A stretch of DNA of 36,333 nt from Candidatus Omnitrophota bacterium (lineage in GTDB: Bacteria; Omnitrophota; Gorgyraeia; Gygaellales; Profunditerraquicolaceae): assembly GCA_028713155.1 (NCBI GenBank), contig JAQTPA010000013.1:1-36333 (forward strand), written 5' to 3'. Both the position numbers and the translations under genes were made by a program. Under the pieces are notes generated by a model. It worked only from the letters and a program-made list of their open reading frames with translations. It ran no database searches and was not told where the DNA came from. This document shows positions 7,984 through 17,909 of this stretch, piece after piece; within the stretch, counting starts at the first letter, position 1, and each line of letters begins with the position of its first letter.

Positions 7984-9360
7984 TCATTGAACGTATCCTA
8001 ACGCACGCAGCCTTTCTTTAGCCTCTTTGCGCATAAAAGATTTAACCGGTTTATTATATACCTTTGAGTCAGATAGATATTCGCTTAACTTAAACTTTAA
8101 AAATTTAAACATACCACTTTTTAGAGCAACAATATTCCTCTCTTCCCGAGGGTCATTTTTTAGATCATAAAGCTCGTACCGCATGCTATCTTGGTCGTAA
8201 ATAAGCTTCCATTTTTTCATCCTCACCGAAGTTAAATTAAACTGTTCACTATATGCAAATAATGGAAAATTACCTACCCGCTGCGTAATCAACGGTAAAA
8301 GGCTCTGGCCCTGCATATGATCAAATTTTATCTTTAGAATATCCAAGATTGTCGGCATAAGGTCAATTAAGCGGACTTGCTGGTTAATTACCATGGGAGA
8401 GGGGATTTTTTTATTCCAGCTGATAATCAAAGGGATCCTGATCAGCTCGTCGTATAAAGAATTAACATGGCAAAAATACCTTGCGTGTTCACCTAAGGCT
8501 TCCCCGTGGTCGGAAGTGATGATAATGACCGTATTCTTATCCAGGCCCCCCTTTTTTAATTCTTCCAGTAAGCGACTTATTTGATAATCAACCCGCCGGA
8601 TTTCTCCGTCATACTGCGAAATATAATAATCAACATCGTTAATGCCGTTAACCGACAAATAGCCGGGTATAGTTCCAATTGAGGTCTGGTTGTAGGAATC
8701 CTGAGAAATCGGTATGGTTTTATTAATGTTATAATACTCATCCTGAAAAAATATTTTATTATAAGGCCGGCCCGGAACGTACGGCCCATGGGGACTAAGA
8801 TAATATACCCAGAGAAAAAATTTCTTATGCTTATTATCTCTCAGCCAGTTTATCGCCGAATCCGTTATTTCGATGATCCGCTTGGGAAGAGGGTTACGGT
8901 TTATTGATCTTACCACGTCAAATGTATCAAAGCCACTTTTAAACCCTTGGATTGATGTCAAGCCTATCTGGTCGGAAATAAACGCTGTGTTGTAACCTTT
9001 TTCTTTTAAAAGTACAGGGAGGGTTCTGGGCATTTCCTGGACGAATTGATAGCCCCAATCTTTAACATTATGCAAGTTGGGATAGGTGGAAGTAATTAAA
9101 GATGCGTTGGAAGGAGCTGTATGTGCTCCAGGTGCGATAAAATCAGTAAATATAACCCCCTGCTCAGCCAACTTGTCTATAGTCGGACTGGTATTGCGTT
9201 TATAACCATAGCATCCAAGATGGTCAGGCCTTAAAGCATCCAGGGTTATCAAAATAATATTCGGCTTGCGGACTGTTATTATACAGTGCCCGATAAAAGC
9301 TGTTATGCCAATAATAAGCACCCCGCCTGCAACAATTTTAAAAAATATTTTCTTGCTCAT
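7984..9360 (-). CDS. Sulfatase-fold (alkaline phosphatase superfamily) enzyme, membrane anchored
   Basis: N-terminal TM; NIILITLDALRPDHLGCYGY...TSPTIDKLAEQGVIFTDFIAPGAHTAPSNASLITSTYP...IITSDHGEALGEH. Nucleophile position appears to be Thr. Confidence 0.9.
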   Translation of the reverse strand: MSKKIFFKIVAGGVLIIGITAFIGHCIITVRKPNIILITLDALRPDHLGCYGYKRNTSPTIDKLAEQGVIFTDFIAPGAHTAPSNASLITSTYPNLHNVKDWGYQFVQEMPRTLPVLLKEKGYNTAFISDQIGLTSIQGFKSGFDTFDVVRSINRNPLPKRIIEITDSAINWLRDNKHKKFFLWVYYLSPHGPYVPGRPYNKIFFQDEYYNINKTIPISQDSYNQTSIGTIPGYLSVNGINDVDYYISQYDGEIRRVDYQISRLLEELKKGGLDKNTVIIITSDHGEALGEHARYFCHVNSLYDELIRIPLIISWNKKIPSPMVINQQVRLIDLMPTILDILKIKFDHMQGQSLLPLITQRVGNFPLFAYSEQFNLTSVRMKKWKLIYDQDSMRYELYDLKNDPREERNIVALKSGMFKFLKFKLSEYLSDSKVYNKPVKSFMRKEAKERLRALGYVQ

Positions 9361-9398
9361 TTTTTCAGTGTTTTTAGAACGCCCGCTGATCCTGCCTG

Positions 9399-9427
9399 AA
9401 TATATAATAAGCGCTCCTTGCCGTCAA
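9399..9427 (-). promoter_or_regulatory. Sigma70-type promoter for the sulfatase-fold gene
   Basis: TTGACG (9427-9422), 17-nt spacer, TATATT (9404-9399) on the minus strand. Confidence 0.6.
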
Positions 9428-9433
9428 GATATT

Positions 9434-11095
9434 TCATCGATAAGGCCTGAGGGATTCTTCTAATTGAGGGTTTTGCGGATAGCCGAGCTTGCTTGCTTTA
9501 TCAAAATACTTAACCGCCGGGCCGTATTTTTTTAAAGAAAAATAGGCTACGGCGATATTATGGTAGATATAGGATGCATCCGGCTGCAGCGCTATAGCCT
9601 TCTCATACGCACTTACCGCCTCCTCCCCTCGCCTTAATTTTAACAGCGTATTGCCCAACCCTACATATGGCTCGGGAGAATCAGGGAAAAACCCCGCGGC
9701 CTTTTGGTACATCGCTAAAGCCTCCACGGGCTTATCTACCGCATAATATAGATTGCCCAATCCGATGTAGGCCGATTTATAGCGCGGATTAGCTATAATC
9801 GCTTTCTTATAGAATTCTGCCGCTTTTTTACTATCCCCGATCCCGGCGTATTCATTGCCTAACTCGTTGTTGACTCTCGGACTGGAAGGCGCATACCTCA
9901 ACGTCCTCTCCAGTAAAAGAAGCGGGCTCCTCCAATAATTGTTCTGTTGGGTTGTCAGGTGCGCGTAATAAAAAACCAATAATATAATTAATATTTTAGC
10001 AAAAAGCCGGTAATATTTTAATCTATGCAGGCTCAATATTGCGTAAGATGCGGCAATGAAGACCCCCACCGACGGCAGATATATCCAGTGTTCGGCCATA
10101 TACGCGTTAATCGGATAAATATTAGATACGGGAAATAAGGTTATAAAGAACCAGCCTATGGCAAACGGCCAGATTTTATTTTTCCATTTCTTAAACATAC
10201 AAAATAACGCCGCGCTAAGAATTAATGCTCCGGCAGTGCTTCCGGGGTGGCTAAATTTAAAAAGCCTGAGCCCATATTCCATATGTAAATTGAAGGGTAA
10301 CAAGATTAACCTGACATATTCGCCTATAGCCAGGCAGAAACCCGGCAATCTATAATAGAAAGGTTCATTGCCGAACGGGATAATCGGTTGCGATTTTAAA
10401 ACGGCTAAACGGAGTAAAAAATAACCGGATATTTCAAGAAGGAAAAACAGGAAGATTCGCAGCTTGACCTTCACTCTAAAAATATAATGGTAGAATAGCA
10501 ACAATAACGGCAAAACCAGGCTGTTTTCTTTAGCTAAAAGTGCCAGGGGATAAAACAATAACGCAAAAACCAGCGGTTTATGGCTTCCGGAATTAAGGTG
10601 TTTAATATAAAAAATAAACGTCAATAAAAAGAAAAGCGCTGCGATTATATCCGCCCTGGATGAAATATAGGCAACTGTCTCGGTATGTATAGGATGGATA
10701 ATGAATAATGCGCTGGCAAGAAAAGAAAGCCAATAATCTTTAAAGAGCAGGCTGGCCAGCCAATAGACCGCCAGCGCAACTGCAAGGTGAAAAAAAATGC
10801 TGGTTAAATGATAACCCGTCGGATTTAACTGCCACAGGGAATAGTCCAGCGCATAGGTAAGCATCTGTATGGGGCGGTAGAAATTAGATGCCGTGCTTGA
10901 GCCTGTTCCGATATCGGTCACAAAAATTTTTTTAATGCCGGTTAAGGATTTAATCTGGGCGTTATCTCTTACCAAGCCGTAATCATCCCAAAGAAACTTT
11001 CCCGGTAATATGTTGGCATACAAGAGCAGGCTCAAGGCTACCAACAAAATAATTTGGATAATGATTATTCTACGGGAAGGATACCCTATTTGCAT
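9434..11095 (-). CDS. Polytopic TMTC-like (putative glycosyltransferase) protein with C-terminal TPR repeats
   Basis: FLWDDYGLVRDNAQIKSL...FYRPIQMLTYALDYSLWQLNPTGYHLTSIFFHL...HPIHTETVAYISSRADII; TPRs from about residue 400. Confidence 0.85.
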   Translation of the reverse strand: MQIGYPSRRIIIIQIILLVALSLLLYANILPGKFLWDDYGLVRDNAQIKSLTGIKKIFVTDIGTGSSTASNFYRPIQMLTYALDYSLWQLNPTGYHLTSIFFHLAVALAVYWLASLLFKDYWLSFLASALFIIHPIHTETVAYISSRADIIAALFFLLTFIFYIKHLNSGSHKPLVFALLFYPLALLAKENSLVLPLLLLFYHYIFRVKVKLRIFLFFLLEISGYFLLRLAVLKSQPIIPFGNEPFYYRLPGFCLAIGEYVRLILLPFNLHMEYGLRLFKFSHPGSTAGALILSAALFCMFKKWKNKIWPFAIGWFFITLFPVSNIYPINAYMAEHWIYLPSVGVFIAASYAILSLHRLKYYRLFAKILIILLVFYYAHLTTQQNNYWRSPLLLLERTLRYAPSSPRVNNELGNEYAGIGDSKKAAEFYKKAIIANPRYKSAYIGLGNLYYAVDKPVEALAMYQKAAGFFPDSPEPYVGLGNTLLKLRRGEEAVSAYEKAIALQPDASYIYHNIAVAYFSLKKYGPAVKYFDKASKLGYPQNPQLEESLRPYR

Positions 11096-11172
11096 AAATG
11101 TTTTATTGTACCGCTAAGCTGCTTAAAATCAGTGTCTTTCTTAAGATGGCGGGCTATCTGTTCCGTGGGATT

Positions 11173-12168
11173 CTATTGTGCAATGACTTCGATTACCATG
11201 CTGGTACTGGCAGCCATGCCTTTATCGTCTGTTACCGTCAAGGTAGCGGTAAATTGGCGCGAGCCGTAAGTAGCGCTCCAGTAAGTATTAATGGGGTTCC
11301 TCTGTGCCGAGGTATCTCCGTCACCGAAATCCCAGGCATACGCGGCTATCCTGCCGTTAGGCGAAGAAGATCTGGAGCCGTAAAACTGCACCTTTAAAGG
11401 AGACGCTCCTTTTACAGGCCTGGCAATAATTACTGCTTTGGGAGCTTTATAAGTAATCTGCGGTTTAACCGCTTTCTTTTGAACCGGCTTTTCTTTTACT
11501 CTAGCTGCGGGTAATGGCTCTGTTTTTTCTCCATCCTTAGCTGCAACAGGCGGCTCTACTTTTTCTTCGGCTTTAACCGGCGGTGGCACTGCCTTTTCTT
11601 CAATTTTAGCCGCAGCAACCGCAGGCGCTTTATCCTCAGCTACCTGGGCCGGAGGTATTACCTTAGCCGGCCCTGGAACAGAATCCTCTTTTTGCAGGTC
11701 TTCCTGTATATAAGCGCTTAACTGGTCCTTTATGGCCTTAACCCGTTCTTTTTCAGCCTTATATTCGGCATCTTCCTGCTTATCTATCTTTTCTTTATAT
11801 TGAGGGTCATGGTTATATTTGTAGTCCCGTATGGCGACAGCCGGCATCCGCAATACTCCGATAGCCGCCTGAAGCATAAAAATCGGCGGGTCAATGAAGT
11901 TCTGTTTAAAACGGTTCTCAATATAACCCATTTTTTTATAATAAGCTTCAACTTGTTTCTTGCGCCTCTGAAAGCGCTCCCGGGCAACCTGTTCATCCGG
12001 GACAGAATTATCTTTACCCAGGGTGTATTCCGGCAAGACCCTTCCATACCTTGCCACCACATATCCTTTGTTATATGGGGATTCGCCCTTTTGCACGCTG
12101 TAAGTGGCGCAGCCAGAGAGGAATAAAGCGGAGAGTACGATAAAAACTTGTATTTTGGACCCGGTCAT
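11173..12168 (-). CDS. Lipoprotein with Pro/Lys/Glu/Ala-rich linker and C-terminal PKD domain
   Basis: Lipobox ALFLSGCATYS; low-complexity K/E/P/A linker; PKD signature AYAWDFGDGDTS. Confidence 0.85.
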   Translation of the reverse strand: MTGSKIQVFIVLSALFLSGCATYSVQKGESPYNKGYVVARYGRVLPEYTLGKDNSVPDEQVARERFQRRKKQVEAYYKKMGYIENRFKQNFIDPPIFMLQAAIGVLRMPAVAIRDYKYNHDPQYKEKIDKQEDAEYKAEKERVKAIKDQLSAYIQEDLQKEDSVPGPAKVIPPAQVAEDKAPAVAAAKIEEKAVPPPVKAEEKVEPPVAAKDGEKTEPLPAARVKEKPVQKKAVKPQITYKAPKAVIIARPVKGASPLKVQFYGSRSSSPNGRIAAYAWDFGDGDTSAQRNPINTYWSATYGSRQFTATLTVTDDKGMAASTSMVIEVIAQ

Positions 12169-12211
12169 TTAATTTTTACTTTTGATTTTTAAGGATTGAT
12201 TTAACTTTATT

Positions 12212-12240
12212 ATAATACTACTTTGACCGGGGCATGTCAA
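12212..12240 (-). promoter_or_regulatory. Sigma70-type promoter for the PKD lipoprotein gene
   Basis: TTGACA (12240-12235), 17-nt spacer, TATTAT (12217-12212). Confidence 0.7.
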
Positions 12241-12246
12241 TTAACA

Positions 12247-12591
12247 TTATAACCTGGAATAGATTGTCCTGAGGACTAGAGGAATGGGTTTTATTTGCAG
12301 TCCTTTTAATTTCAGGCCGCACCTGTATTTTGACACATCTACCTGCCTTGACCAGACTACTTCTCCCTCTAGCTGAATCTCTTCGCCATTGTCCGGAACC
12401 TTAAGGCATATATTTAAAGGCGAATTCACCGGCAATTCCTCGGCAGTAATCAAGCCGACACCCTGCGCGCTGATATCGTGCGTACAGGTTGTTCCGCTGA
12501 GGCCATTGATAGCCAGCTTGGCATATTTTAACGGCATAGTGACGAGAAAACGGACAAGCTTCCTTTTTTCTATAGTATAGTTATCAGGCAT
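12247..12591 (-). CDS. PilZ domain protein
   Basis: EKRKLVRF (RxxxR) and HDISAQGVG (DxSxxG), then a hydrophobic beta-rich pattern. Confidence 0.85.
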   Translation of the reverse strand: MPDNYTIEKRKLVRFLVTMPLKYAKLAINGLSGTTCTHDISAQGVGLITAEELPVNSPLNICLKVPDNGEEIQLEGEVVWSRQVDVSKYRCGLKLKGLQIKPIPLVLRTIYSRL

Positions 12592-12604
12592 GGGCTGATC
12601 CTTT

Positions 12605-12634
12605 CTAGTTATAGTACGTATTGTCTATAACTAG
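12605..12634. repeat. Inverted repeat upstream of the PilZ gene
   Basis: Perfect 10-bp arms CTAGTTATAG / CTATAACTAG separated by 10 nt. Confidence 0.6.
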
Positions 12635-12694
12635 TATGCCTTACGCCTGTGGATGGTTTCAAGGGGATATTCGCTGTTTTTGAAAACGTTTTCT

Positions 12695-13033
12695 TTAGGA
12701 GTTTTGTTCGGCAATCCTGCCGGCAAACGGTAATTTGAAATACTCTCCCCGGTAGGCTTTAAACATAAGGATAACCCAGAGGATGATACCTGCTATTCCC
12801 AACAGGCTGGCCAGGGTACATCCTATAATAGGCAGGAATTTGAGCACAATATCCAGGACAAATAAGGAAGCGAAGGTTACCATTGACTGCAGGGCATGAA
12901 AACGCACAAACTTGTTCTTTTTTTCCAGGGAATAAAAGATAATCCCGGTGATAAAGCCCAAAAGGTAACTTAAGAGTGCGGTTAAATTTGCGTCAATACC
13001 GGTAGACGACTTACCTTGATTCTTTATCTCCAT
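12695..13033 (-). CDS. DUF4870/Tic20-like small membrane protein
   Basis: LTALLSYLLGFITGIIFYSLEKKNKFVRFHALQSMV with several TM segments. Confidence 0.8.
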   Translation of the reverse strand: MEIKNQGKSSTGIDANLTALLSYLLGFITGIIFYSLEKKNKFVRFHALQSMVTFASLFVLDIVLKFLPIIGCTLASLLGIAGIILWVILMFKAYRGEYFKLPFAGRIAEQNS

Positions 13034-13051
13034 AACCGCCCTCTCTCACTT

Positions 13052-13609
13052 TTATGATCTAATCAAAGCCAGGGCTTCTGAACGGGTTTTTTCATTTTCC
13101 TTAAAAATCCCGCGTACTGCTGAAGTAATGGTAAGTGTCCCGGGCTTTTTTACCCCGCGCATAGACATACAGAGATGTTCCGCTTCAAGCACAACCATCA
13201 CCCCTAACGGCCTTAGCTTAGACATGATAATCTCGGCTATCTGCGTAGTCAAGCGCTCCTGTACCTGCGGCCGGCGCGCTAAAATATCTACTACCCGGGC
13301 TAATTTGCTTAAGCCGGTTACGCGGCCGTTTTTGGGTATATAGGCTATACTGGCCTTACCCATAAAAGGAAGGAGATGGTGTTCGCAGACAGAATAGAGC
13401 GGAATTCCTTTGAGCAAAATAATTTCATGGTGCTTCTGATCCAGGATAACCTCTAACTCCTCTTCGGGATCCTGTTTAATCCCGGCAAAGATCTCCTCAT
13501 ACATCTCCGCCACGCGCTTAGGCGTTTCCAGCAAATCTTTCCTTTTAGGGTCCTCGCCTATCGCTTCCAATATATCCGTTACTGCCCGCTCAATTTTTTT
13601 CTTATTCAT
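13052..13609 (-). CDS. folE: GTP cyclohydrolase I
   Basis: [50 protein letters not shown]...[16 protein letters not shown]. Confidence 0.97.
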   Translation of the reverse strand: MNKKKIERAVTDILEAIGEDPKRKDLLETPKRVAEMYEEIFAGIKQDPEEELEVILDQKHHEIILLKGIPLYSVCEHHLLPFMGKASIAYIPKNGRVTGLSKLARVVDILARRPQVQERLTTQIAEIIMSKLRPLGVMVVLEAEHLCMSMRGVKKPGTLTITSAVRGIFKENEKTRSEALALIRS

Positions 13610-13612
13610 TTT

Positions 13613-15007
13613 TTATTTACCTATGCAAAACTCCGCGAATAACTTATCCAAAAGGTCATCGGAAAATTTTTTACCCAATATCTCGTCCAGGTATCCTAAC
13701 GCCTCTTTTATATCCTGGGCAATGAACTCCGAAGGCAACCTATTATCTAACGATTTTAGGGCTTGCGCAATAACAATCTTTGCTTTTTGGAGCATTTTTA
13801 CATACCTTAGATTAGCTACCAGAACCGGTTCAGCTCCGGCAATATGCCCGCCGTAAACTAAATCCACAATTTCCTTTTCCAGAAGGTTTATATTTTTTAA
13901 TCTTTTGGCCGATATATCAATGACACGCTTAAATATTTTTGATATCTTCGGGCGCTCTAATCTCTGTTTAAGATCCATCTTATTGATAACCGCAATGACT
14001 TTTTTATTTTTTAACTTCCCGGCGAGGAACCTATCTTCCCTGGACAGTTTCTTACTGCCGTCAAATAAAACAATCACCAGGTCCGAAGCGGCAATATGCT
14101 TTTTTGAACGCTGGACTGCTTTTTTTTCCACTAAATCCCGCGGCTCTAATATTCCGGCGGTATCGACGATCCTGACCGGTATCCCTTGAATATCGATTAT
14201 TTCCTCAATTGTATCGCGGGTGGTCCCGGGGACAGGAGTTACAATAGAGCGCTCTTCTTTAAGCAGGGCATTTAAAAGCGAAGACTTACCGACATTGGGC
14301 CTACCGCAGATAACCGCGTGTATCCCTTCGCGTAAGACCCGCGCAAGCTTAGAGTTAGCGATCAACTCCTCCAGATCTTTACCTGCCGCTGCAATTTTTT
14401 CGCCGACGTTTTCTAAATCTGCGGTAGTTGCTTCTTCCTCCGGAAAATCCAGGCCTGCTTCTAAGACGCTCAATGCATCCAATAAAAAAGCCCTATCTTT
14501 ATTGATCTGATTTGATAACGCGCCTTTTAACTGGTCAACTCCGATTTTTAAGGCGGAATCTGTTTTCGCACGGATTATCTCTATTACTGCCTCGGCCTGC
14601 GTAAGGTCAATTCTGCCGTTTAAGAAGGCCCGCCGGGTAAATTCACCCGGTTCAGCGAGGCGCGCCCCTCTCTCTAAAACCAACTCAAGCACATCGCGTA
14701 GGGCTACTATCCCTCCGTGACAATTTATCTCTACGACATCTTCCCTGGTGTAAGAGCGGGGCTGGCGCATGACCGTCAGGATAACCTCATCAATTACCCT
14801 TACGTTATCCGCAATAGTGCCGTAATGCGTAGTATAAGTTTTCAGCGTAGAGGGTTTTTTAGCGGAGGGTGAAACAAAAATTTTATCGGCAATCCTTAGC
14901 GCCTCTTTACCGCTTACGCGCACAATCCCGATCCCCCCTTCACCGACAGGAGTAGAAATCGCTGCGATTGTATCGGTTAAATCATTTCTTATCATTTCTA
15001 GATTCAC
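13613..15007 (-). CDS. mnmE: tRNA modification GTPase MnmE
   Basis: DTIAAISTPVGEGGIGIVRVSG...GRPNVGKSSLLNALL...DTAGI...NKMD, C-terminal FCIGK. Overlaps folC; true start may be a few codons downstream (MIRNDLTDT). Confidence 0.97.
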   Translation of the reverse strand: MNLEMIRNDLTDTIAAISTPVGEGGIGIVRVSGKEALRIADKIFVSPSAKKPSTLKTYTTHYGTIADNVRVIDEVILTVMRQPRSYTREDVVEINCHGGIVALRDVLELVLERGARLAEPGEFTRRAFLNGRIDLTQAEAVIEIIRAKTDSALKIGVDQLKGALSNQINKDRAFLLDALSVLEAGLDFPEEEATTADLENVGEKIAAAGKDLEELIANSKLARVLREGIHAVICGRPNVGKSSLLNALLKEERSIVTPVPGTTRDTIEEIIDIQGIPVRIVDTAGILEPRDLVEKKAVQRSKKHIAASDLVIVLFDGSKKLSREDRFLAGKLKNKKVIAVINKMDLKQRLERPKISKIFKRVIDISAKRLKNINLLEKEIVDLVYGGHIAGAEPVLVANLRYVKMLQKAKIVIAQALKSLDNRLPSEFIAQDIKEALGYLDEILGKKFSDDLLDKLFAEFCIGK

Positions 15008-16322
15008 CTACGACAAAAAGAGATCCGGTAACTAAAATTAAATCTTCTTTATGGGCAAGACGCAAGGCAAGTTTTTTTGCCTCTCTTACGCTGCTTGTAA
15101 TATACACTGTTTTGCCTTTAACTGGAAAATATTTTTTAAGCGTCGCCGGTTCGACTGCGCGCGGATTAATAGACTTGGTCAGGATAACCGCATCGGCTAA
15201 GGCCCCAAGCTCATCCGCCATTCCCCGTATATCTTTGTCGTTGGAAACGCCGAAGATAAGAATTAAACGCCTATACCGGAAACTTTCTTTTATAGCTTTT
15301 TTTAAAACCCGGGAGGAAGCGGCATTTTGCGCTCCGTCCAGAACGACCAGGGGGTTTTTGGCTACCACCTCGCATCTGCCCGGCCATAAAGTATTATAAA
15401 GGCCTCCCTTTAAAGAAGCAATATTGACTTTGATATTGTGCCGGCGTAAAGCCTCGATTGCGGCCAGGGCAACGCAGGCATTTTCCACTTGATGGCTTCC
15501 GCATAATTTTATCTTTAGGCCTCTATAATCTGTATAAAGAGCGCGGACCATAAATCTTTTTGCGAAGCCCCTGTAGGTTATATCTTTTCCTACGACCAAT
15601 AGTTTTGCGCCCAATTTTTTGCATTTATTCCTGATAACAGCCAGCGCCTCTCTTTTTTGCGCTGCGCTGATCACCGCTGACTTCCGGTTTTTTATAATCC
15701 CGGCTTTCTCCGACGCTATTTTCTTTAAGGTGCGGCCTAATTTATCGGTATGCTCATAACTTACCGGCGTAATCACGCTTACCAGGGGCACAACAACATT
15801 AGTCGCATCCAACCTGCCGCCTAAGCCAGTCTCTAAAACCGCGAAATCAACTTTTTCTTCCTGGAAATAAAGAAAAGCTAAAGCGGTGTAGATTTCAAAA
15901 AAGGTAAGCGGCCCAAGTTTAGAAGTACGGTTATATTTTTCAATTACAGGTTTTAAACGGTTAACCAGGCTCGCCAGCTTAGCCTTAGGGATCATCCCTT
16001 CAAAATCAACGCTGGATTTTAAGCTCTGGGGCTTAGGCAGAAGGATCCTTATCCGCTCACGAAAATCTGCCAGATGCGGGGAAGTATATAAACCGGTTTT
16101 AAAGCCCGCTTCCCTTAATATATAGGTAAGGAAAGCGCAGGTCGAGCCCTTACCTTTTGAGCCGGCAACGTGAATACACTTTAAGGAACTTTCCGGATTG
16201 GCGATTAAATCCAGAAATCCCTGAATGCGCCCTAACTGAAATGCTTTCTGATAGGGATAGCGGGAAATTATCTCGTAATTACTTAAAGATTCCAGGTATC
16301 GGATTACTTCTGGGTAGGACAT
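14982..16322 (-). CDS. folC: Bifunctional folylpolyglutamate/dihydrofolate synthase
   Basis: HVAGSKGKGSTCAFLTYILREAGFKTGLYTSPHL...ETGLGGRLDATNVV...DGAQNAAS. Confidence 0.96.
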   Translation of the reverse strand: MSYPEVIRYLESLSNYEIISRYPYQKAFQLGRIQGFLDLIANPESSLKCIHVAGSKGKGSTCAFLTYILREAGFKTGLYTSPHLADFRERIRILLPKPQSLKSSVDFEGMIPKAKLASLVNRLKPVIEKYNRTSKLGPLTFFEIYTALAFLYFQEEKVDFAVLETGLGGRLDATNVVVPLVSVITPVSYEHTDKLGRTLKKIASEKAGIIKNRKSAVISAAQKREALAVIRNKCKKLGAKLLVVGKDITYRGFAKRFMVRALYTDYRGLKIKLCGSHQVENACVALAAIEALRRHNIKVNIASLKGGLYNTLWPGRCEVVAKNPLVVLDGAQNAASSRVLKKAIKESFRYRRLILIFGVSNDKDIRGMADELGALADAVILTKSINPRAVEPATLKKYFPVKGKTVYITSSVREAKKLALRLAHKEDLILVTGSLFVVGESRNDKK

Positions 16323-16325
16323 ACA

Positions 16326-17885
16326 TTAGTGCCTGAAGTGCCGTATGCCGCAAGTCACCATGGCTATCTTGTATTTATCGCAGGCCCTGATTATCTCCTG
16401 GTCGGCGATTGAGCCGCCGGGCTGGATGATTGCCCGGGCTCCTGCTTTATGCGCCCAGAGGATAGCGTCGGGCTTGGGGAAAAAAGCGTCGGAAGCTAAA
16501 CAACAATTGCTGCTGGCTTTACCGGATTTCTTCTTGGCAATCATCACCGAATCTACCCGGGACATCTGGCCCGCGCCTATCCCTACGGTCCGGGCGCCTT
16601 TAGTTAAAACAATAGCGTTGGATTTTACGTGCTTGGCTACTTTCCAACCGAAGATCAGGCTTGCCATTTCCTGTTTTGTCGGCTTTCTCCTGGTAACCAC
16701 CTTAAGATTATTTAAATCCAGCGTAGCCAGGTCCTTATCCTGCAGCAATAACCCACCGCTAACCCGTTTAAGATCCGGTTCATTGATAGGATTAAAATCG
16801 CCAAATTCCAGGAGGCGTAAATTCTTTTTCTCTTTAAAGAGCGCTAATGCCTTTTCGTCAAACCCCGGAGCAATAATGCACTCCAGGAACCCGCTCTTCG
16901 CAACTGTTTTAGCGGTCTTTAAATCCAGCTTGCGGTTTAAGGCGATTATCCCGCCAAAGGCGGAGAGCTTGTCGCATTTCCAGGCAGCTAAAAACGCTTT
17001 TTCCAGGGTTTCATCTTCCGCTACTCCGCAGGGGTTGTTGTGTTTAACGACCACTGCAGCGGGATTGGCGAACTCGCGCACCAGCTCAAAAGCAGAATTT
17101 AAATCCAGGATATTATTAAAAGAAAGCTCCTTGCCCTGGAGCTGCTTAAGATTTATTAATCCTGCGCTCTTGCCTTTTTCCCGGTAAAAAGCCGCTTTCT
17201 GATGGGGATTTTCTCCGTAACGCAATTCCTGAATTTTATCAAAAGATAAAGTCAGTGTGCCAGGAAAGCCTGAGCTTGAAAGAGAAGCACCGTTATTCCA
17301 TTGATGCAAATATTCAAATATCGCCGCGTCGTATTTGGAAGTCCGGCTAAACACCTCTACGCCCAAATCCCGCATTAGGCTATCCGGCAAAGCACCCTTA
17401 TTCTTTTTTAATTCTTCGGCGACTTGCGGATAACGTTCGGGATTACAAATCACCGCGACCGAACGGTGATTTTTGGCGGCCGAGCGCAACATTGACGGCC
17501 CGCCGATATCAATATTTTCAATTACCTCTTCAATGGAAACCCCGGGCTTTTGCGTGGTCTTCTCAAAGGGGTAAAGATTTACTATAACCATATCGATCAG
17601 GCCGATACCCTGCGCCTCTAGCGTCTGCATATGCTCTCGATTATCTCTTAAGGCCAGAAGCCCACCATGAATTTTAGGATGCAGGGTTTTGACCCGGCCG
17701 TCGAGCATTTCGGGAAAACCGGTATATTCCGAGACCTCCTTAACCGGAATGTTATTTTCGCGCAATAACTTTGCCGTGCCGCCCGTAGAAAGAATTTCTA
17801 CCCCGAACTTATGTAATTCTTTGGCCAAATCCAATACCCCTGTCTTATCCGATACGCTGATTAATGCCCGCCTGATTTTAACCAT
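16326..17885 (-). CDS. purH: Bifunctional AICAR formyltransferase/IMP cyclohydrolase
   Basis: RRALISVSDKTGVLDLAKELHKFGVEILSTGGTAKLL...GRVKTLHPKIHGGLL...KHNNPCGVA...CLASDAFFPKPDAI. Confidence 0.98.
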   Translation of the reverse strand: MVKIRRALISVSDKTGVLDLAKELHKFGVEILSTGGTAKLLRENNIPVKEVSEYTGFPEMLDGRVKTLHPKIHGGLLALRDNREHMQTLEAQGIGLIDMVIVNLYPFEKTTQKPGVSIEEVIENIDIGGPSMLRSAAKNHRSVAVICNPERYPQVAEELKKNKGALPDSLMRDLGVEVFSRTSKYDAAIFEYLHQWNNGASLSSSGFPGTLTLSFDKIQELRYGENPHQKAAFYREKGKSAGLINLKQLQGKELSFNNILDLNSAFELVREFANPAAVVVKHNNPCGVAEDETLEKAFLAAWKCDKLSAFGGIIALNRKLDLKTAKTVAKSGFLECIIAPGFDEKALALFKEKKNLRLLEFGDFNPINEPDLKRVSGGLLLQDKDLATLDLNNLKVVTRRKPTKQEMASLIFGWKVAKHVKSNAIVLTKGARTVGIGAGQMSRVDSVMIAKKKSGKASSNCCLASDAFFPKPDAILWAHKAGARAIIQPGGSIADQEIIRACDKYKIAMVTCGIRHFRH

Positions 17886-17909
17886 TATAATTTCTCCTTA
17901 TTGATTATT

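Noticed and set aside
6256-9360. Radical SAM/SPASM protein as an anaerobic sulfatase-maturing enzyme for the neighbouring sulfatase
   Set aside because: The neighbouring sulfatase-fold protein has Thr, not Cys/Ser, at the formylglycine position (TAPSN), and it has its own promoter; the micro-ORF is the closer partner.
11784-12062. Minus-strand 92-aa ORF inside the PKD lipoprotein gene (and similar nested ORFs at 8577-8789 and 17951-18145)
   Set aside because: Alternative-frame ORFs within well-supported genes, no RBS or motif support.
16345-17187. 280-aa plus-strand ORF
   Set aside because: Lies antisense within purH; composition and lack of recognisable motifs fit a shadow ORF.
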